NCBI RefSeq assembly: GCF_049306965.1
Contig: NC_133194.1
Span: 6,272,501-6,336,500, forward strand
DNA length: 64,000 nucleotides
Direction of reading: 5' to 3'
Source: Danio rerio
Taxonomy: Eukaryota; Chordata; Actinopteri; Cypriniformes; Danionidae
Positions 23,385 to 33,939 of this stretch are shown here, in pieces. The notes below the pieces were generated by a model. The model was not told the origin of the DNA and searched no databases. It saw only the letters and a list, made by a program, of their open reading frames with translations. Numbering within the stretch: the stretch's first letter is position 1; every line of letters starts with the position of its first letter. The translations under genes were made by a program, and so were the position numbers.

Positions 23385-23972
23385 CAGAGATGCCCAATCT
23401 AAAGCCCGCAGGCCAAAGTTGGCCGAAAACCTTTGATTTGACCCGCCATCCAATCTGAGATTGTAATTTCAAATTTATTGTAGCCCTTTGTTTGTTTGTA
23501 TTATTGTTAAAAGCTAGCTGAAATTAAATGTTTCAATTACATATAGTAAATTAATCAGGTTTAGTTTAAATGTACATACGGTCACCAGACATATAGATGA
23601 TAATGCAGAGATTTTGGTGAGCAAATCAAGGCAAAGGCAGATTCTGCTTGACCGGTGTATTTAGCATTGAACTCACTGTTCATTGTTGTGTTGTATTGCA
23701 ATAAGCTGTCATTTTAAAAGTTACTGCATTAGTTAATACAATTTAAAATAATGTTTTTAAATTTTTTAAAAAATATTATTAAATAAATTAGTCAATTTAA
23801 TGTAATATATACTGCTCAAAAAATAAAGGGAACACTTGGAGTTACCTTTTGGTGTTTAAGTGTTTATTTAATTTTTTTGAGCGGTAATACATGCTTTACC
23901 TTGGTAAATAAGGTATATTTATTAGGTTTTTGGCCTTTTATGCGAAAAGGTGTGGGCACCCCTGCTCTAATC
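23385..23972. repeat. Dispersed repeat, second 'gcccgcaggccaaagttggc' copy
   Basis: Duplicate of 17505-18022, with the tiny Tc1-like element at 23812-23884 inside it. Confidence 0.6.
23812..23884. mobile_element. Tiny Tc1-type element, 73 bp, both ends kept
   Basis: TA-flanked, ctgctcaaaaaataaaggga at the left and aatttttttgagcgg at the right. It is better preserved than the copy at 17867-17929. Confidence 0.65.
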
Positions 23973-24550
23973 TAAGAAGTGCTAAGAAGTGCCTTTATGG
24001 AGAAAGTTATATTAGGATTATTGGTAAACCTAATTTTTTTATGCATTATATAATGTAAGCTTATGAATTTCACCTCTAGGTTTAACGTCAAAACAGCAAA
24101 ACTATTATTTGTGTGATAAATAAAAAATCAGAAATGGACACTGAGTTTAAGCTGGGTAAAACTGGCTTTGATAGGGATACTTCAGATTATTTAGTAATGC
24201 ATCTTAATGAACAAAATATGCATGAAAACAATCTTTGTAATTGTGTGTTTAGTAATTGGTATTCAGTAATTGGCTGTCTTATGCTTTATTCAAATGAATC
24301 AATACTAATACTAGATGTTTTTTATGGCTAGACGTTATTTGCTTTGTTTTAAAAGTTTTCTGCCTATTACGCCTACGTTGTGTCATGCAGTTTTACAAAT
24401 CATTTGTTTCTATTATGCTTCTAATTGGCAAACTTACTCTGCTATTAATAAACTAATTTTCATATTTATTATAATATGGGTTGCTTTTATACATGGTATA
24501 AATCATGTTCCCCAAAACAAGACCAGTACAAAAATTCACAGTGAGACCAG

Positions 24551-24556
24551 TTTATT
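24551..24556 (-). terminator. Polyadenylation signal of keratin gene D
   Basis: AATAAA on the minus strand, 48 bp past the stop, same context as in gene C. Confidence 0.75.
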
Positions 24557-24603
24557 GGTTTTCTTATCACACTGATTGAGAACTCTTTTTGTCAAGATTT
24601 CTT

Positions 24604-26551
24604 TTAAGTGGTTTTAGTCTCGGTTGTGGCCTTGGAGGATGAGCTGACCACTTTTCCATCCACCACCTCTTCCACAATGGTTACCACTTTGCGTGTAGTG
24701 CTTGAGCTTGTGGAAACACTGGAGAAATAGAAATATGAAGCATGTTACATTATTTAAATTTTTTAATATTATTATTTACATTGTTAGCTAAAGATTTTGG
24801 GTAGTAGTTGTGTCTCACGTAGTAGCCTCTCCATCCAGCAGTCTTCTGTACTCTGCAATCTCCATCTCCAGTCTGGTCTTGATGTCCAGAAGCATCTGGT
24901 ACTCTTGACCTTGGCGCTCCAGATCAGCACGGAGCTGTATCAGTTGCTCTTCCAGGCTGCTCACCTGGAACTGGTAACCATTCAACATGTTGGTGTAGCG
25001 GGCCTGTGTGTCTGCCAGAGTGCCTTCCAATGACGCTTTCTGTTGGGGGAAAAGTCATTATTATTAGTAAACACTATGCTGATGACAACAAAACACATCA
25101 ATCACAGACTCCTCTATTTATCTGTTGTTGCTCACCATGCTGAGTTGTGACTGTAGTTCGATTTCAAGACTCTGGAGTGTGCGCTTAACCTCTGTGATTT
25201 CAGAGCGGGAGGTTTGGAGAGTTTCTGTGCTTACAGCAACTTCCTTGTTGAGGGACTCACTCTGTGAGAGGAAATGCAACAGAAAAGCAGCTAGATAAGT
25301 CATCTGTTGGTTTTGATTTCCATCTTGCTAAACAAATTTGACATGTTAAAACAGATTTTTACCTTGGCCTGGAACCAACTCTCAAGATCTTTACGGTTCT
25401 TGGCAGAAACTGCCTCGTAGTGCTCACGGATATCAGCCAAGATCTTTGTCAGGTCTTCCTGTGGTGCTGCATCGACCTCTACATTGACTTGTCCACTCAT
25501 CTGGGTGCGTGCTGCCAAGAGCTCCTGAAGAGACAAAGACAATATACTGAGCATTTGCTTGACTAATATACTTACAGAAACTATTGAATGTGAACTATTA
25601 ATGAATTTACCTCCTCGTGGTTCTTCTTGAGGAAGATCAGTTCTTCTTTCAGACCCTCGATCTGCAACTCCAGGTCAGATCTGGTCATTGTGAGCTCATC
25701 CAGCACCTTCCTCAAGCCAACAATGTCTGCTTCCACAGACTGCCTCATGCTCAGCTCATTCTCATACCTGCACATAAATAAAGTCAATATAAATGTTTTG
25801 GATCTATTATAGATTTTGTAAGCAATTTTTAAAGTCTTACAACGGTGGACTTACTTGACTCTGAAGTCATCTGCAGCCAGCTTGGCATTGTCAATGCTGA
25901 GGTAGATGCCTCCATTTACACCAGTAGCATGCAGGATCTTTAGGGACACAATATTAATATGCATAAATGATCAATTTTAGACCACTTTTATGGGAGAACT
26001 TGACAAACGCAATGCTTTTCTCAAATTATTTGAAGCATCAAACCTTCATAAAAAGATATTTGGAATTTGTTCGTTTGGAAATGCAATGATTAAACTGATC
26101 AACACATTCAAAAGTTGTTACATACCTTTGCCTGGAGGTCACTGATTGTTGCATAGTAGGCACTGTAGTCACGAGCATTAGGCGTGGCCTTGCTGTCCAG
26201 GAACTGGCGGATCTTCAGCTCAAGATCTGCATTGGCCTTCTCCAGGCTGCGCACCTTCTCCAGGTAGGAGGCCAGACGGTCATTGAGGTTTTGCATGGTG
26301 GCTTTCTCATTTGTTGGCACGTCAATGGCATCAGACAGGTTGAAGCCAGCACCAGCACCACCACCAAATCCTGCGCCCCCACCAGCAGAGTAGGATCTGG
26401 AAGCAGAAGAACTGGAGATGCGAACACCGGATCCTCCTGCTCCTCCATAGACACTACCAGCACGCACTCCTGAGACACGACTGGCTCCACCACCGACAGA
26501 GAGGCGAGAAGATCCTCCTGAGGACATGCGGATGGATGAAGAAGACATCAT
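24604..26551 (-). CDS. Type I keratin gene D (429 aa, 7 coding exons)
   Basis: Near-duplicate of gene C. Coding exons, 5' to 3': 26126-26551, 25855-25937, 25611-25767, 25363-25524, 25136-25261, 24819-25039, 24604-24718, total 1290 bp, GT/AG throughout. Head, rod limits and tail are as in C. The exon 6 donor reads AC|GTGAGA rather than the AG|GTGAGA seen in the other genes; the codon across the junction becomes ACT (Thr), and the GTGAGA core should still support splicing. A proline replaces serine in the DVPTNEK stretch before the rod. Intron 1 (25938-26125) keeps the block missing from C. I see nothing that would stop it being expressed, and high identity with C makes the two hard to separate in short-read data. 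Confidence 0.95.
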
Positions 26552-26632
26552 TTTGAAGGAGTCTTGCTGTCGTCGTCTGCTCTGCCTGGAGAAGGAGTGA
26601 GCGGATGAGTGAGGAGAAGACGACCCTTGTGC

Positions 26633-26680
26633 CTTTTATGTGGGCTAAATAGGGGAGGGACCCTAACCAGTGCCTGAGGC
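26633..26680 (-). promoter_or_regulatory. Core promoter of gene D: TATA-like box, G-rich box, AP-2-like site
   Basis: CATAAAAG on the minus strand at 26633-26640 and GCCTGAGGC at 26672-26680, spaced exactly as in gene C. Identity with C continues to about 26800, so the duplication includes the promoter. Confidence 0.65.
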
Positions 26681-27223
26681 TGTGGAGAGAGAAACCTCCC
26701 AATTCCCAAGAGCAGCAGGCCTAACTGGATGTTTGAATGGCATTTTAGCTTACATTACTTTTTTTTTTTGGTGGTGCTGGGTGGGGTTATGTCCATTGCA
26801 ATATTCCATTGAATATATGTCATCCTGTTTCTGAATGTCCATTCATTATTGTGCATATTGATATTTTCAAGGATTGTCCATTGATTACCCGATTTAAAAT
26901 GGTGAAGATTGCAGAAACTTTAAAAATATATCAAATATGTAATATAACGATAGACTGTAAAACGAATAATTGCGGGCCTCAGAATTTACTTAAATCAAAA
27001 GCATGGTCAAAAAGACTTTATATAAACTGTTTACTCTCAAATGGATGGCTGAGATACTGCTTTTTATCCTATGAGATAGCTGATCAAATATATTACTTGA
27101 AAATAACAAAAAAAAAAAAATCTCGTTTATTTCAGGCTAGGTCTAAAAGAAGTTCACTAGATCCTGAAAAAAATTACCGCATTTGGAAATAAGTAATTTT
27201 ATATTAGAAGTGTTTAAATCATA

Positions 27224-27590
27224 CATTCATTTTACTTTGGTTTACACTTTATTTCAGAGGTCACCACAGCGGAATGAACCACCAATTATTATGGCATGTT
27301 TTACGCAACAGGTGTCTTTCCAGCTGCAATCCAGCACTGCAAAACACCAATACACTCTCATTCTCACACATAATCATACACTATGTCCAATTCAGTTTAT
27401 TCAATTCACCTATACCAAATGTCTTTGGACTGTAAGGGAAACCCGAGCACCAGGAAGAAACCCACATGAACCCGGGGAGAACATGCAACTCCAAACAGAA
27501 ATGCCAACTGGCTCAGGCTGGACTTAAACCAGCAAACTTCTTGCTATGAAGCGACAGTGCTGACCACCGAGTAACTGTGCCTTCATGTTG
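27224..27590 (-). mobile_element. DANA SINE copy, reverse orientation
   Basis: From the tail end (cattcattttactttgg, then ggtcaccacagcggaatgaa) to the tRNA-related end (cttgctatgaagcgacagtg, ctgaccaccgagtaactg). It is the intact relative of 20904-21010. Confidence 0.85.
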
Positions 27591-27657
27591 GGAACATCCC
27601 ACAAATAAAATCTTAGTGAATAGCTGCTTTGTAAACCTCAAATTTAAAATAAAATTT

Positions 27658-27660
<3 letters not shown>

Positions 27661-27753
<93 letters not shown>
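27661..27753. repeat. (AT)n microsatellite
   Basis: About 46 AT units, at the same relative place as the tract at 21078. Confidence 0.97.
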
Positions 27754-27755
<2 letters not shown>

Positions 27756-27934
27756 ATAGCTTTTTCCCCCATTTAGTTTTAATGTCAAGGGTCATTTATA
27801 AATAGGAGATCAAACCTAAGCCTATTATACAAAGTATTCAAAATGTACCACTGCAGTTATTTGTCTAATTAGGAAAGTCGGAAATTGAATTTTGATGTTT
27901 GAGCATAAAGAGTGGTTAACCGTCTGTATGTATA

Positions 27935-28452
27935 TAGGGTGACATAAAGAATTTCACAACTTTCAAAATTGAGAACTCTGCAAAAAAGAAAAGGAGAGCT
28001 AAGCTCTTTCTGGCGTCGATTTAAGGAATCTTTAAAGTTTCATTTGGTTGTCTATTTGAACAAAAGGTACCCAAAGCAATGGATTGGCCGCCACTGGCCT
28101 CTAAAAAAGCCTTGACCTTACCCCCTGTGATTTTTTTTTCTATGGGGGTATGTTAAAGTAATGGTGTTTCGACCACCTCTACCAGCTAACATTGAGGAAT
28201 TAAATAAAAGAATAACTGCAGCTATCCAAACTGTTACGCCCGAGATGCTACAGATAGTGTGGAACGAGTTCAAGTATCGGGTTGATGTCACTCGAGTTTC
28301 TGGAGGGGTTCATACTAAACATCTATGAACTTGTTTTCTACTGAAAAAAACTTTTATGTACTCTTCACATTGATTAATTACTCAAGGTTCCATCATATTT
28401 CTTTATTAAATACAGATTTTCAAAGTTGTGGTATTCTTTTTGAATCAGCCTG
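27935..28452 (+). mobile_element. Mariner-like transposon remnant with transposase C-terminus
   Basis: 518 bp between TA dinucleotides. The ends are imperfect inverted repeats of about 35 bp: left tagggtgacataaagaattt then cacaactttc, right reversed caggctgattcaaaaagaat then accacaacttt. Inside, on the plus strand, fragments read QWIGRHWP, SLDLTPCDFFFYG, then PANIEELNKRITAAIQTVTP and WNEFKYRVDV before a stop near 28325. These match the C-terminal half of mariner transposases, where SPDLTPCDFFLWG holds the last catalytic Asp. At least one frame change separates the WIGR and SLDL pieces, and the N-terminal half is deleted, so it is inactive. This pattern is more familiar from insect elements than fish. 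Confidence 0.8.
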
Positions 28453-28536
28453 TAATATAACTACATCATAAATACAGATTAGAATTATAAAAGGCCAAAA
28501 AATAGAGAATATTACAAAAATAAATATTGTTGTACT

Positions 28537-28660
28537 TATTCATTTTCTTGTCGGCTTAGTCCCTTTATTAATCCGTTTTTGCCACAACGGAATGAATCGC
28601 CAACTTATCCAGCAAGTTTTTACGCAGCGGATGCCCTTCCAGCCGCAACCCATCTCTGGG
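28537..28660 (-). mobile_element. 5'-truncated DANA SINE with 15-bp target duplication
   Basis: Only the tail half of DANA is present (attcattttcttgtcggctt to aacccatctctggg). It is flanked by the perfect direct repeat aaatattgttgtact at 28522-28536 and 28661-28675, the signature of LINE-driven insertion with incomplete reverse transcription. Confidence 0.9.
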
Positions 28661-29444
28661 AAATATTGTTGTACTAAAATACACAAAATTCTTCCTTAGA
28701 AAAAGCTCTAGGGATAAACTATTTAAAAGGATTTGTATGAATACATAACCATTATAAATTTAAAAATATCACATGCCCTCATGCTAGAGTATTTTTAAAC
28801 AAATGTATCATGGAGGAGTATTACAGGATAATATCTTGACTGAGTGCCTAATCAAAGAGAAGAACAGAATTGTTTTTTCAAACTATATTAAGTTGAAGTA
28901 GGAAGTCCAAAATTGAAGTAGGATTATTGGTAAGCTTAATTTTCATGCATTATATAATGTAGCTTATTAATTTCATCTCTAGGTTTAACGTCAAAACAGC
29001 TGTTATTTGTGTGATAAATTAAGAATCAGGAATGGACACGGCGTTTGAACTGGGTACAACTGGTTTTGATAGGGATACTACAGATAATTTAATATTGCAT
29101 CTTAATGAACAAAATATGGATAAAATATTACATTCTAGGCATAAACTTACATTTTTTTGTAATTGTGTTTTTTAGTAATTGGCTGTCTCATGCTTTATTC
29201 TAATGAATCATTCCAATACGAAATTTTATTTAATGGCTGTGAGTTATTAGCTTTGTTTTAAAAGATTTTACCCTTTTACTTGTGTATGTTTTATCTTCCT
29301 GTTTCTGACAAATTAGTTGTTTAATTATGCTTGTAATTGACAACATTTATTTTGATATTAATGGATGACTTTTTGCTATTATACATGATATAAATGATGC
29401 ATGAATTCCAAAACAAGACAAGCACAAAAATACAGTGAGACCAG

Positions 29445-29450
29445 TTTATT
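29445..29450 (-). terminator. Polyadenylation signal of keratin gene E
   Basis: AATAAA on the minus strand, 48 bp past the stop codon. Confidence 0.75.
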
Positions 29451-29497
29451 GACTTTATTATCACACTGATTGAGAACTCTTTTGCTGAAGATTTCTT

Positions 29498-31426
29498 TTA
29501 AGTGGTTTTAGTCTGGCTTGTGGCCTTGGAGGATGAGCTGACCACTTTTCCATCCACCACCTCTTCCACAATGGTTACTACTTTGCGTGTGGTGGAGGTT
29601 TTGCTTGAGCTTGTGGATACACTGGAGAAATAGAAATAGGAAGCATGTTACATTATATTCATTTTTTATCATCAATGTTTACATGTTTAGCTAAAGGTTT
29701 TCCGTAGTTGTGTCTCACCTAGTAGCCTCTCCATCCAGCAGTCTTCTGTACTCTGCAATCTCCATCTCCAGTCTGGTCTTGATGTCCAGAAGCATCTGGT
29801 ACTCTTGTCTTTGACGCTCCAGATCACCACGAAGATGCACCAGCTGCTCTTCCAGGCTGCCCACCTGTAACTGGTAACCATTCAACATGTTGGCGTAGCG
29901 GGCCTGTGTGTCTGCCAGAGTGCCTTCCAATGACGCTTTCTGTTGGGGGAAAAGTCATTATTATTAGTAAACACTATGCTGATGACAACAAAACACATCA
30001 ATCACAGACTCCTCTATTAATCGGTTGTTGCTCACCATGCTGAGTTGTGACTGTAGTTCGATTTGAAGACTCTGGAGTGTGCGCTTCAGCTCTGTGAATT
30101 CAGAGCGGGATGATTGGAGAGTTTCTGTGCTGGCAGCAACTTCCTTGTTGAGGGACTCACTCTGTGAGAGGAAATGCAACAGTAATGAAGCCAGATGAGT
30201 CGTGTTGATTTTGATTCTAATCTTTCTTTGTAAATATAACATGTTAAATATTTTACCTTGGACTGGAACCATTGCTCAAAATCTTTTTGGTACTTGGCAG
30301 AAACTGCCTCATAGTGCTCACGGATATCAGCTATGATCTTTGTCAGGTCTTCCTGTGGTGCTGCGTCAACCTCTACGTTGACTTGTCCGCCCATCTGGGT
30401 GCGTGCTGCCAAGAGTTCCTGTAGAGGCAAAGACAATATACTGAGCATTTGCTTGACTAATATACTTACAGAAACTATTGAATGTGAACTATTAATGAAT
30501 TTACCTCCTCGTGGTTCTTCTTGAGGAAGACAAGTTCTTCTTTCAGACCCTCAATCTGCATCTCGAGGTCAGATCTGGTCATTGTGAGCTCATCCAGCAC
30601 CTTCCTCAAGCCAGAGATGTCTGCTTCTACAGCATGCCTCATGCTCTGCTCATTGTCAAACCTGCACAGACATTTAATCAATGTAAATGTTTTGAATCTT
30701 TTATAGATTTTGGAAGTGAATTTTTATAGTGCAAGTCTTACAACTGTGGACTTACTTGACCTTGAAGTCATCTGCAGCCAGCTTGGCATTGTCAATGTGG
30801 AGGTAGATGCCTGCATTTACACCAGTAGCATGCAGGATCTTTAGGGACACAATATTAATATGCATAAATGATCAATTTTAGACCACTCTTATGGGAGAAC
30901 TTGACAAATGCAATGCTTTTCTTAAATTATTTGAAGCATCAAAACCTTCATAAAAAGATATTTGGAATTTGTTTGTTTGGAAATGCAATGATTAAACTAA
31001 TCAACACATTCAAAAGTTGTCACATACCTTGGCCTGGAGGTCACTGATTGTCGCATAGTAGGCACTGTAGTCACGAGCATTAGGCGTGGCCTTGCTGTCC
31101 AGGAACTGGCGGATCTTCAGCTCAAGATCTGCGTTTTCCTTCTCCAGGATGCGCACCTTCTCCAGGTAGGAGGCCAGACGATCATTGAGGTTTTGCATGG
31201 TGGCTTTCTCATTTGCAGACGAATCAATGCCATCAGACAGGTTGAAGCCAGCACCAGCACCACCACCAAATCCTGCCCCACCGCCAGCAGAGTAGGATCG
31301 GGAAGCAGAAGAACTGGAGATGCGAACACCGGATCCTCCTGCTCCTCCATAGACACTACCAGCACGCACTCCTGTGAAGCGAGACGATCCTCCTGAGGAC
31401 ATACGGATGGATGAAGATGACATCAT
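29498..31426 (-). CDS. Type I keratin gene E (423 aa, 7 coding exons)
   Basis: Acidic keratin, third member of the C/D/E amplification. Coding exons, 5' to 3': 31028-31426, 30756-30838, 30505-30661, 30257-30418, 30036-30161, 29719-29939, 29498-29621, total 1272 bp, GT/AG. The head is nine codons shorter than in C and D, having lost the [12 protein letters not shown] region (it reads [13 protein letters not shown]). The rod opens at [19 protein letters not shown] (near 79). Exon 3 starts [15 protein letters not shown] where the others have [15 protein letters not shown]. The tail has an added KTSS and ends ATSQTKTT. The frame is open throughout, so I call it functional; the exon 3 changes may alter pairing or simply reflect relaxed constraint. 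Confidence 0.93.
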
Positions 31427-31507
31427 TTTGAAGAAGTCGTGCTGTCGTTGTCTGCTCTGCCTGGAGAAGGAGTGAGCGGATGAGTGTAGAAAATACGACA
31501 CTTGTCT

Positions 31508-31555
31508 CTTTTATTTGGACAAATTATGGGAGGGATTATAATCGGAGCCTGAGGC
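31508..31555 (-). promoter_or_regulatory. Core promoter of gene E: TATA-like box, G-rich box, AP-2-like site
   Basis: AATAAAAG on the minus strand at 31508-31515, 82 bp before the ATG. A gggaggga box is at about 31529-31535 and GCCTGAGGC at 31547-31555. The TATA-like box differs by one base from CATAAAAG of C and D. Confidence 0.6.
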
Positions 31556-31559
31556 TGTG

Positions 31560-32306
31560 GAGAGTGAAACCTTCCGATTCCCTAAGGCAGCAAGCGTGAT
31601 TGGATGTTTGAATGGTATGTTATCATTTTGAGTTTCACAATTCTTCTGTAGAAATAAATTAGGGGGGTATGCAGTTTCACCTGTCAGGCCTTATCACGCC
31701 TCACACCACTCTTTTGCATTGTCTGTTTTTTTGTCTCTGGAAAATATGCTTTAACTTGTCGCCACTTATGTTGGGACACATACATCAACATGCTTGGTAA
31801 CATTTTACAGCAATGTCTCATTACTTAAGAGTATTATTGTGTTAATTAACATTATTGTACATTTGGTATAGTATTTATTAGGCTTTGTTGTTAGTTCATA
31901 ACAACTTAGGTCCAGTTATTCTAGCCTATTGAAACCTTTTCAAGCCTTGTAGTTAACTGGACTACCTAAGCAACCCTGTGTTACACAGGATTCTTATCGT
32001 CCAAAATGTGCCTCAGGCAAGATAAACCTGTTTTATTAGTTGGATGTGGGTTGACGTCTTAACAGTAAATCTGCAGATTTCTAAAATATTTGGTCACACC
32101 TTAAGGTAGATGGCCTTAAGTAGGCTACAACAAAATTAAATACCCACAGGATTATGTATGTTCTGTGTAACTACATGTTATTTTAGAAAATTATTGTTAA
32201 TTAGTTTGTGGTTAGTGGTTTGATTTAGGATGTGGTGTAAGGATTTGGGATAGGGTTTTGGGTGAAGTTTACAGTATAACTACAAATGTCAGTACAAATA
32301 CTATAA
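31560..32306. other. Spacer E-F, proximal part: no gene seen
   Basis: No feature is recognised beyond the gene E promoter region. The sequence is AT-rich, with only short open frames. Confidence 0.5.
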
Positions 32307-32922
32307 GGGCGTACTCACACTATGTACAGTTGCTCTGAACCAGGCCAAAGCACGCTTGTTGTCCCTCCCATCTCCCCTGAAGGCCCGCACTCACATAACA
32401 TTCAGGCCTGGGCACGCTTATGTCATCGATTATGTGCTGCTCAGTAAGAAGCGCTCTCTCTCTCTCAGCGCAGTGGAGATTGCTTCAGTTATATTGTTTT
32501 AGTGGTTTGATATGCAGTGACACAGTCTAATATTTCTCTGGACAGATCAGCCACTTTTGACGCTTATAAACAATCATAAAGTCCTCGTGCTGCAGGAATT
32601 ATGAAGTTTGCTAAAGGTTTGCTGTGTTGCAGTGAGAGTTTTGCGTCTTTAATAATCTACGTCAGTTTGTGATCATTAAAAAATAAAAATGATTAATAAA
32701 CACATTTGATACAGTCGTGTAAATGTCATCGTCTTCAGTTTCGGGCTCTGGCGCATTTTGCACTGAGCCCAAGTGAACCGCGCTCTGGCACACCTCTTCC
32801 AACCGGGCCAGGGCCGGCCAAGTGAATTGTGCCTGAGCTCGATTCAGCGCACTCATACTTCTCAAACGATCAGGGAAACGGGTCTAGGCATGATTCGGAT
32901 AGCATAGTGTGAGTAGGCTCCA
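32307..32922. mobile_element. Miniature element with gggcgtactcacactatg ends
   Basis: Inverted ends: gggcgtactcacactatgta at the left and ggagcctactcacactatgc reversed from the right. About 616 bp with a GC-rich body. It resembles abundant zebrafish non-autonomous DNA elements. The minus-strand ORF at 32662-32865 is not supported. Confidence 0.7.
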
Positions 32923-33063
32923 AGTCTGATTACAATTCACCAATTTGCATGTATATATTGCAAAGTAAAAGTGTACAACAGTATTAACTCTCAGGTGTAA
33001 CTTGTACAGAGCAGATCTTTCATGCAAAGTCATATTTCTTCATGAGATAGGACAATATTTGGT

Positions 33064-33682
33064 AACACTTGATGGTCCGTTTGAGTATTAGTATACTGTC
33101 TGCTTAATATCTGCTGACTTTAATTTCTCCGCTGACTTTTGGCCAGCGGAGAAATTAAAATGGTCGTGCCCAACTGAGTCTGGTTCCCTCAAGGTTTTTT
33201 TTCTTCACTCCCATCAGGTGAAGTTTTTTTTCCCTCTCCGCTGTCGCCACTGCCTCGCATGGTTCAGGATTGGTAGAACTACGCATCGATGAATTTGCTC
33301 TTCAGTGTTTGAACTCTCAGTAATGATTAAATCACACTGAACTGAGCTAAACTGATCTGAACTGAACTTAAACACTAAAAACTGAACCACACTGTTCCAG
33401 TTACTATGACCATTTATGTGAAGGTGCTTTGACACAATCTACATTGTAAAAGCGCTATACAAATAAAGCTGAATTGAATTGAATTGAATTGAATTGAACA
33501 CTGCTCCTTCAACAGACATTTAACTGACTATAAGAAACTTTGCAAGTACATGTCAACTTACATTAATCCTAACCCGAACCTAACAGTCTACTTATAATGT
33601 AATGAGAATTAGTTGGTATGTGGATGCAATGTAGCTTAAATTAAAAAAACAGACCATCAAAATAAAGTGTAACCCACATTTT
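33064..33682. mobile_element. Miniature element 'gtaacactt..gatggtcc', split by a LINE tail
   Basis: Left arm ggtaacacttgatggtccgt, right arm accatcaaaataaagtgtaa, inverted relative to each other. An uninterrupted copy of about 230 bp is at 50589-50818 and a third, also interrupted, is at 47747-48258. Here 33119-33497 is foreign sequence. Confidence 0.75.
33119..33497 (+). mobile_element. Non-LTR retrotransposon 3' end ending in (gaatt)n
   Basis: Contains gtgaaggtgctttgacacaa, tctacattgtaaaagcgcta and tacaaataaagctgaattga, ending in repeated gaatt. This is a common zebrafish LINE/SINE-type 3' tail. Its left end carries a perfect 16-bp hairpin (33119-33159). Confidence 0.6.
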
Positions 33683-33939
33683 TTTACATAAAGCTTGTTA
33701 GATTCAATACTTTGACAGCTCTTTTGCTCACAAAATGCATTGATTAGATTTTATGTTATTATTTTTTTTATCCAATGAGAAGTGTGAAGAAAAAACTACT
33801 CATCCCTCAAGCTAAAACCCCACTGGGCAAATAGCTAAAGTAATGAAAGAAACTGACAAGGAAGTGACTGTCAGGTTGCAAGTAAACCAACAGGTAATGT
33901 TACTGCAGTGTCTTTTCACTTCTGCAAAAATTTTAGTTG

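Larger units (their letters stand above)
20500..24545. other. Spacer C-D: duplicate of the B-C spacer with extra insertions
   Basis: Its order matches the B-C spacer downstream of 21160 and the D-E spacer at 20530-21070. Compared with D-E, about 460 bp corresponding to 27015-27475 is missing, which leaves a truncated DANA. A phrase around ggttatgtccattgcaaaaa (20585) recurs as ggttatgtccattccaacat at 21604, so the spacer also has a local repeat. The ORF at 24113-24331 has no recognisable domain. Confidence 0.6.
26760..29440. other. Spacer D-E: shorter relative of the other spacers
   Basis: The sequence from 26770 to 27600 matches the start of the C-D spacer, and 28900-29440 matches its keratin-proximal end (aggtttaacgtcaaaacagc). 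In between, the exon-like block and the Tc1-type miniature element of the other spacers are missing, and a mariner remnant and a short SINE are present. The ORF at 26809-27192 is open but AT-rich and featureless. Confidence 0.6.

Noticed and set aside
27577-27759. Open frame ending in Ile-Tyr repeats
   Set aside because: Translation of the AT microsatellite; the same applies to 21003-21257.
29498-31426. Gene E as a pseudogene
   Set aside because: Despite unusual residues, all seven exons are open, every splice site is GT/AG, and the total length stays in frame.
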